A DNA stretch of 64,000 bases from Oligoflexales bacterium. GTDB lineage: Bacteria; Bdellovibrionota_B; Oligoflexia; Oligoflexales; JALZUQ01. Shown here in pieces: positions 62,471 to 64,000 of the stretch (its first letter is position 1; each line of letters opens with the position of its first letter). Position numbers and translations under genes: made by a program. The notes beneath the pieces are model-generated. The model ran no database searches. It saw nothing but the letters and a program-made list of their open reading frames with translations, and was not told where the DNA came from. The stretch spans positions 1-64,000 of the forward strand of contig JALZUO010000028.1 in NCBI GenBank assembly GCA_023301565.1, read 5' to 3'.

Positions 62471-63988
62471 CTACTTTGAAATAGCTAAAAATTGGTACTC
62501 GTCGCCACGCTCAATACGAATAAGACAGCTTTTGTGCTTTCGAGTCGCTGCATAGAAGTCCGATGGTTTAGTAACCTTGGTTCTTTTGCGGTTCACACGA
62601 ACCTCTACAATGACATCTCCCTCGCGCAAACCAAAGCGTGAAGCAGCAGACCCAGGCGCTGCGGCACTTACAACAGCACCGGAAGCAGAACTGATGCGGT
62701 ACTTAGATTTTAGCGCGCGGTTTACTGGGACCAATGAAAAGCCAAACCCTGAACCTTTACTCCCTGACTTCGAAGTCAATGTTTGTGGGTTGTCTGGGAA
62801 AGATTGAATTTTTAGCGAAAATGATTTTTGCTTGCCATCTCTGTAGGCCGAAACATCGACTCTGTCTCCAGGGTTTCGGAGGCCAACCTGGTTTGCCAGC
62901 TCGTTTGGTGAGCTGATGTTTTTGCCGCTCACCTGTGTGATTACATCGCCTTCTTTGATCCCGGCGCGCGCTGCAGGGCCCTTGCTCACGACCTGGGTTA
63001 CCATCACACCTTTTTGCCCTTTTGGAAGCCCAAGGTGGCTAGTCATTTGCTCGTCCATGCTCTGCATGGTTACGCCGATATACCCGCGGTCTACCTTACC
63101 TTTGTTGATGAGCTGTGTAGCGATGCGGCGTGCAATGTTCGAAGGGACGGCAAAACCAATTCCATTATAGCCACCGGCTTGTGAAAAAATCGCAGTGTTT
63201 ACACCGATGACTTTTCCAGCCATGTTGATCAGCGGTCCACCCGAGTTTCCGGGGTTGATGGCACTATCTGTTTGGATAAAGTTTCCTAGCTGGGTGAGCT
63301 TTAGGTTTCCGCGGCCAAGAGCCGAGATAACCCCAAAGGATATACTAGATTCAAGCCCAAACGGCGCTCCCAGTGCAAGCGAAAACTCGCCGACCTTAAG
63401 CGCGTCGCTATCAGCAAGTACCAGTGAAGACAACCCTTTGCGGTTGAACTTTTTCATCTTGATTTGAACGACGGCAATATCCGTGTTTTTATCTCTACCT
63501 ACGACTTTTGCATCATAGCTCTCACCGTTTGCTAGTTTTAGGCTAATTTCATCTGCGCCTTCGACCACGTGGTTGTTCGTTATGACATAGCCCTGGTCTA
63601 AGTCGACAAAAAACCCACTACCGATCCCACTTTTTTGTGGCTTGGGGTTGCTTTGCCGAGGGGATTGGTTTTGCAGCTCCGGAAACCAAAACTCAAAAGG
63701 GTTAAACTGTCCGCCATTTCCAAAAGGGTTGCGAACTACCTTGGCCACCGAAACAAAGACAATAGCAGACGATGTTTGGGCAGCGATTTCACTTACGCCC
63801 TGAGACATTTCCTGCAGTGCCGACACATTACTCGAATAACGCGCGGTGCTACTCGAAGAGCTTGGCAGTTTGTAGGCAAGCCCAAAGCTCGGCGCTAGGA
63901 CAAGGCAGCAGAGTAGCGCCATGGATATCACCGCTAGACGCGGCGGTTTACAGAAGGTTTTAGTCGATGGGTTCTTTTGTTTGTTCAT
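62471..63988 (-). CDS. degP: Periplasmic serine protease DegP/HtrA family
   Basis: The 505-residue protein has an N-terminal export signal (about 18-38), a trypsin-like domain with H140 (ITNNHVV), D170 (NTDIAVV) and S249 (NPGNSGGP), a first PDZ domain (about 300-395), a Ser/Gly-rich linker and a second PDZ domain (about 415-500). It degrades or refolds misfolded envelope proteins. GGAG lies 5 bases before the ATG at 63988. This is the canonical DegP of the window, distinct from the Deg pair at 47878 and 49421. Confidence 0.94.
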   Translation of the reverse strand: MNKQKNPSTKTFCKPPRLAVISMALLCCLVLAPSFGLAYKLPSSSSSTARYSSNVSALQEMSQGVSEIAAQTSSAIVFVSVAKVVRNPFGNGGQFNPFEFWFPELQNQSPRQSNPKPQKSGIGSGFFVDLDQGYVITNNHVVEGADEISLKLANGESYDAKVVGRDKNTDIAVVQIKMKKFNRKGLSSLVLADSDALKVGEFSLALGAPFGLESSISFGVISALGRGNLKLTQLGNFIQTDSAINPGNSGGPLINMAGKVIGVNTAIFSQAGGYNGIGFAVPSNIARRIATQLINKGKVDRGYIGVTMQSMDEQMTSHLGLPKGQKGVMVTQVVSKGPAARAGIKEGDVITQVSGKNISSPNELANQVGLRNPGDRVDVSAYRDGKQKSFSLKIQSFPDNPQTLTSKSGSKGSGFGFSLVPVNRALKSKYRISSASGAVVSAAAPGSAASRFGLREGDVIVEVRVNRKRTKVTKPSDFYAATRKHKSCLIRIERGDEYQFLAISK

Positions 63989-64000
63989 TTCAGCTCCAAA

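Noticed and set aside
1..64000. CRISPR array, insertion sequence, prophage or rRNA operon
   Set aside because: No regularly spaced direct repeats, transposase or integrase motifs, or rRNA-like sequence were noticed on reading the window.

Overview
This window looks like a chromosomal segment of a Gram-negative, LPS-making bacterium. It carries kdsB and lpxD, outer-membrane barrels, many lipobox and signal-peptide proteins, and the classic tig-clpP-clpX-lon block. The mixture (AhpC/AhpD under OxyR, a RnfD-like/DUF2330 pair, an OlsB-like acyltransferase, a CASCG-motif outer-membrane barrel, many unknown secreted proteins) suggests a deltaproteobacterial or Bdellovibrionota/Oligoflexia-like lineage. 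That placement is inference from gene content only. I see no transposase, integrase, rRNA operon or CRISPR array.

Layout. 1-8.3 kb: tail of a DUF4143 ATPase, a DUF1223/membrane-protein pair, a DEAD-box RNA helicase, a RnfD-like/DUF2330 pair and a VWA lipoprotein. 8.5-13.1 kb: rlmN, two unknown exported proteins around a structured intergenic region, and a DUF4105 (Lnb-type) membrane enzyme. 13.1-14.0 kb: a hairpin-rich non-coding stretch, tRNA-Arg(CCU) and a start-less XRE regulator remnant. 14.0-21.2 kb: a porin-like barrel, nadA, a TGS-less thrS, an acuI-type reductase, and an olsB-like gene abutting kdsB. 21.3-28 kb: a lipoprotein/barrel/thioredoxin cluster, a tandem pair of paralogous exported proteins (the second frameshifted) and a diheme cytochrome. 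27.9-31.4 kb: an unusual GGQ release-factor-like gene, then oxyR divergent from ahpC-ahpD with a recognisable OxyR box. 31.4-40.4 kb: fabH, trmJ, class I aldolase, a peroxiredoxin-like protein, an 841-residue helical protein with a HEPN-like tail, and a coupled fabG-fabH2 pair. 40.5-47.6 kb: purA, purB, lpxD, rpmG (L33) and unknown exported proteins. 47.9-53.3 kb: an active Deg protease followed by a catalytically dead lipoprotein paralogue, a BaiN-like flavoprotein, and a PAS histidine kinase sitting 12 bp after lon. 53.3-64 kb: lon, clpX, clpP, tig, tRNA-Cys, gap, a pentapeptide-repeat protein and a periplasmic DegP.

Themes. Envelope biogenesis (kdsB, lpxD, olsB-like, Lnb-like, fabH/fabG), proteostasis (tig, clpPX, lon, three Deg-family proteins) and redox defence (OxyR, AhpC, AhpD, peroxiredoxin-like) dominate. 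The least ordinary items are: (i) the GGQ protein whose stop-codon-recognition loop is replaced and whose missing N-terminal domain is found, out of frame, in an upstream ORF that begins with a signal peptide and an apparently leaderless start; (ii) the active/dead Deg tandem; (iii) two candidate small RNAs; (iv) the 841-residue HEPN-like protein.
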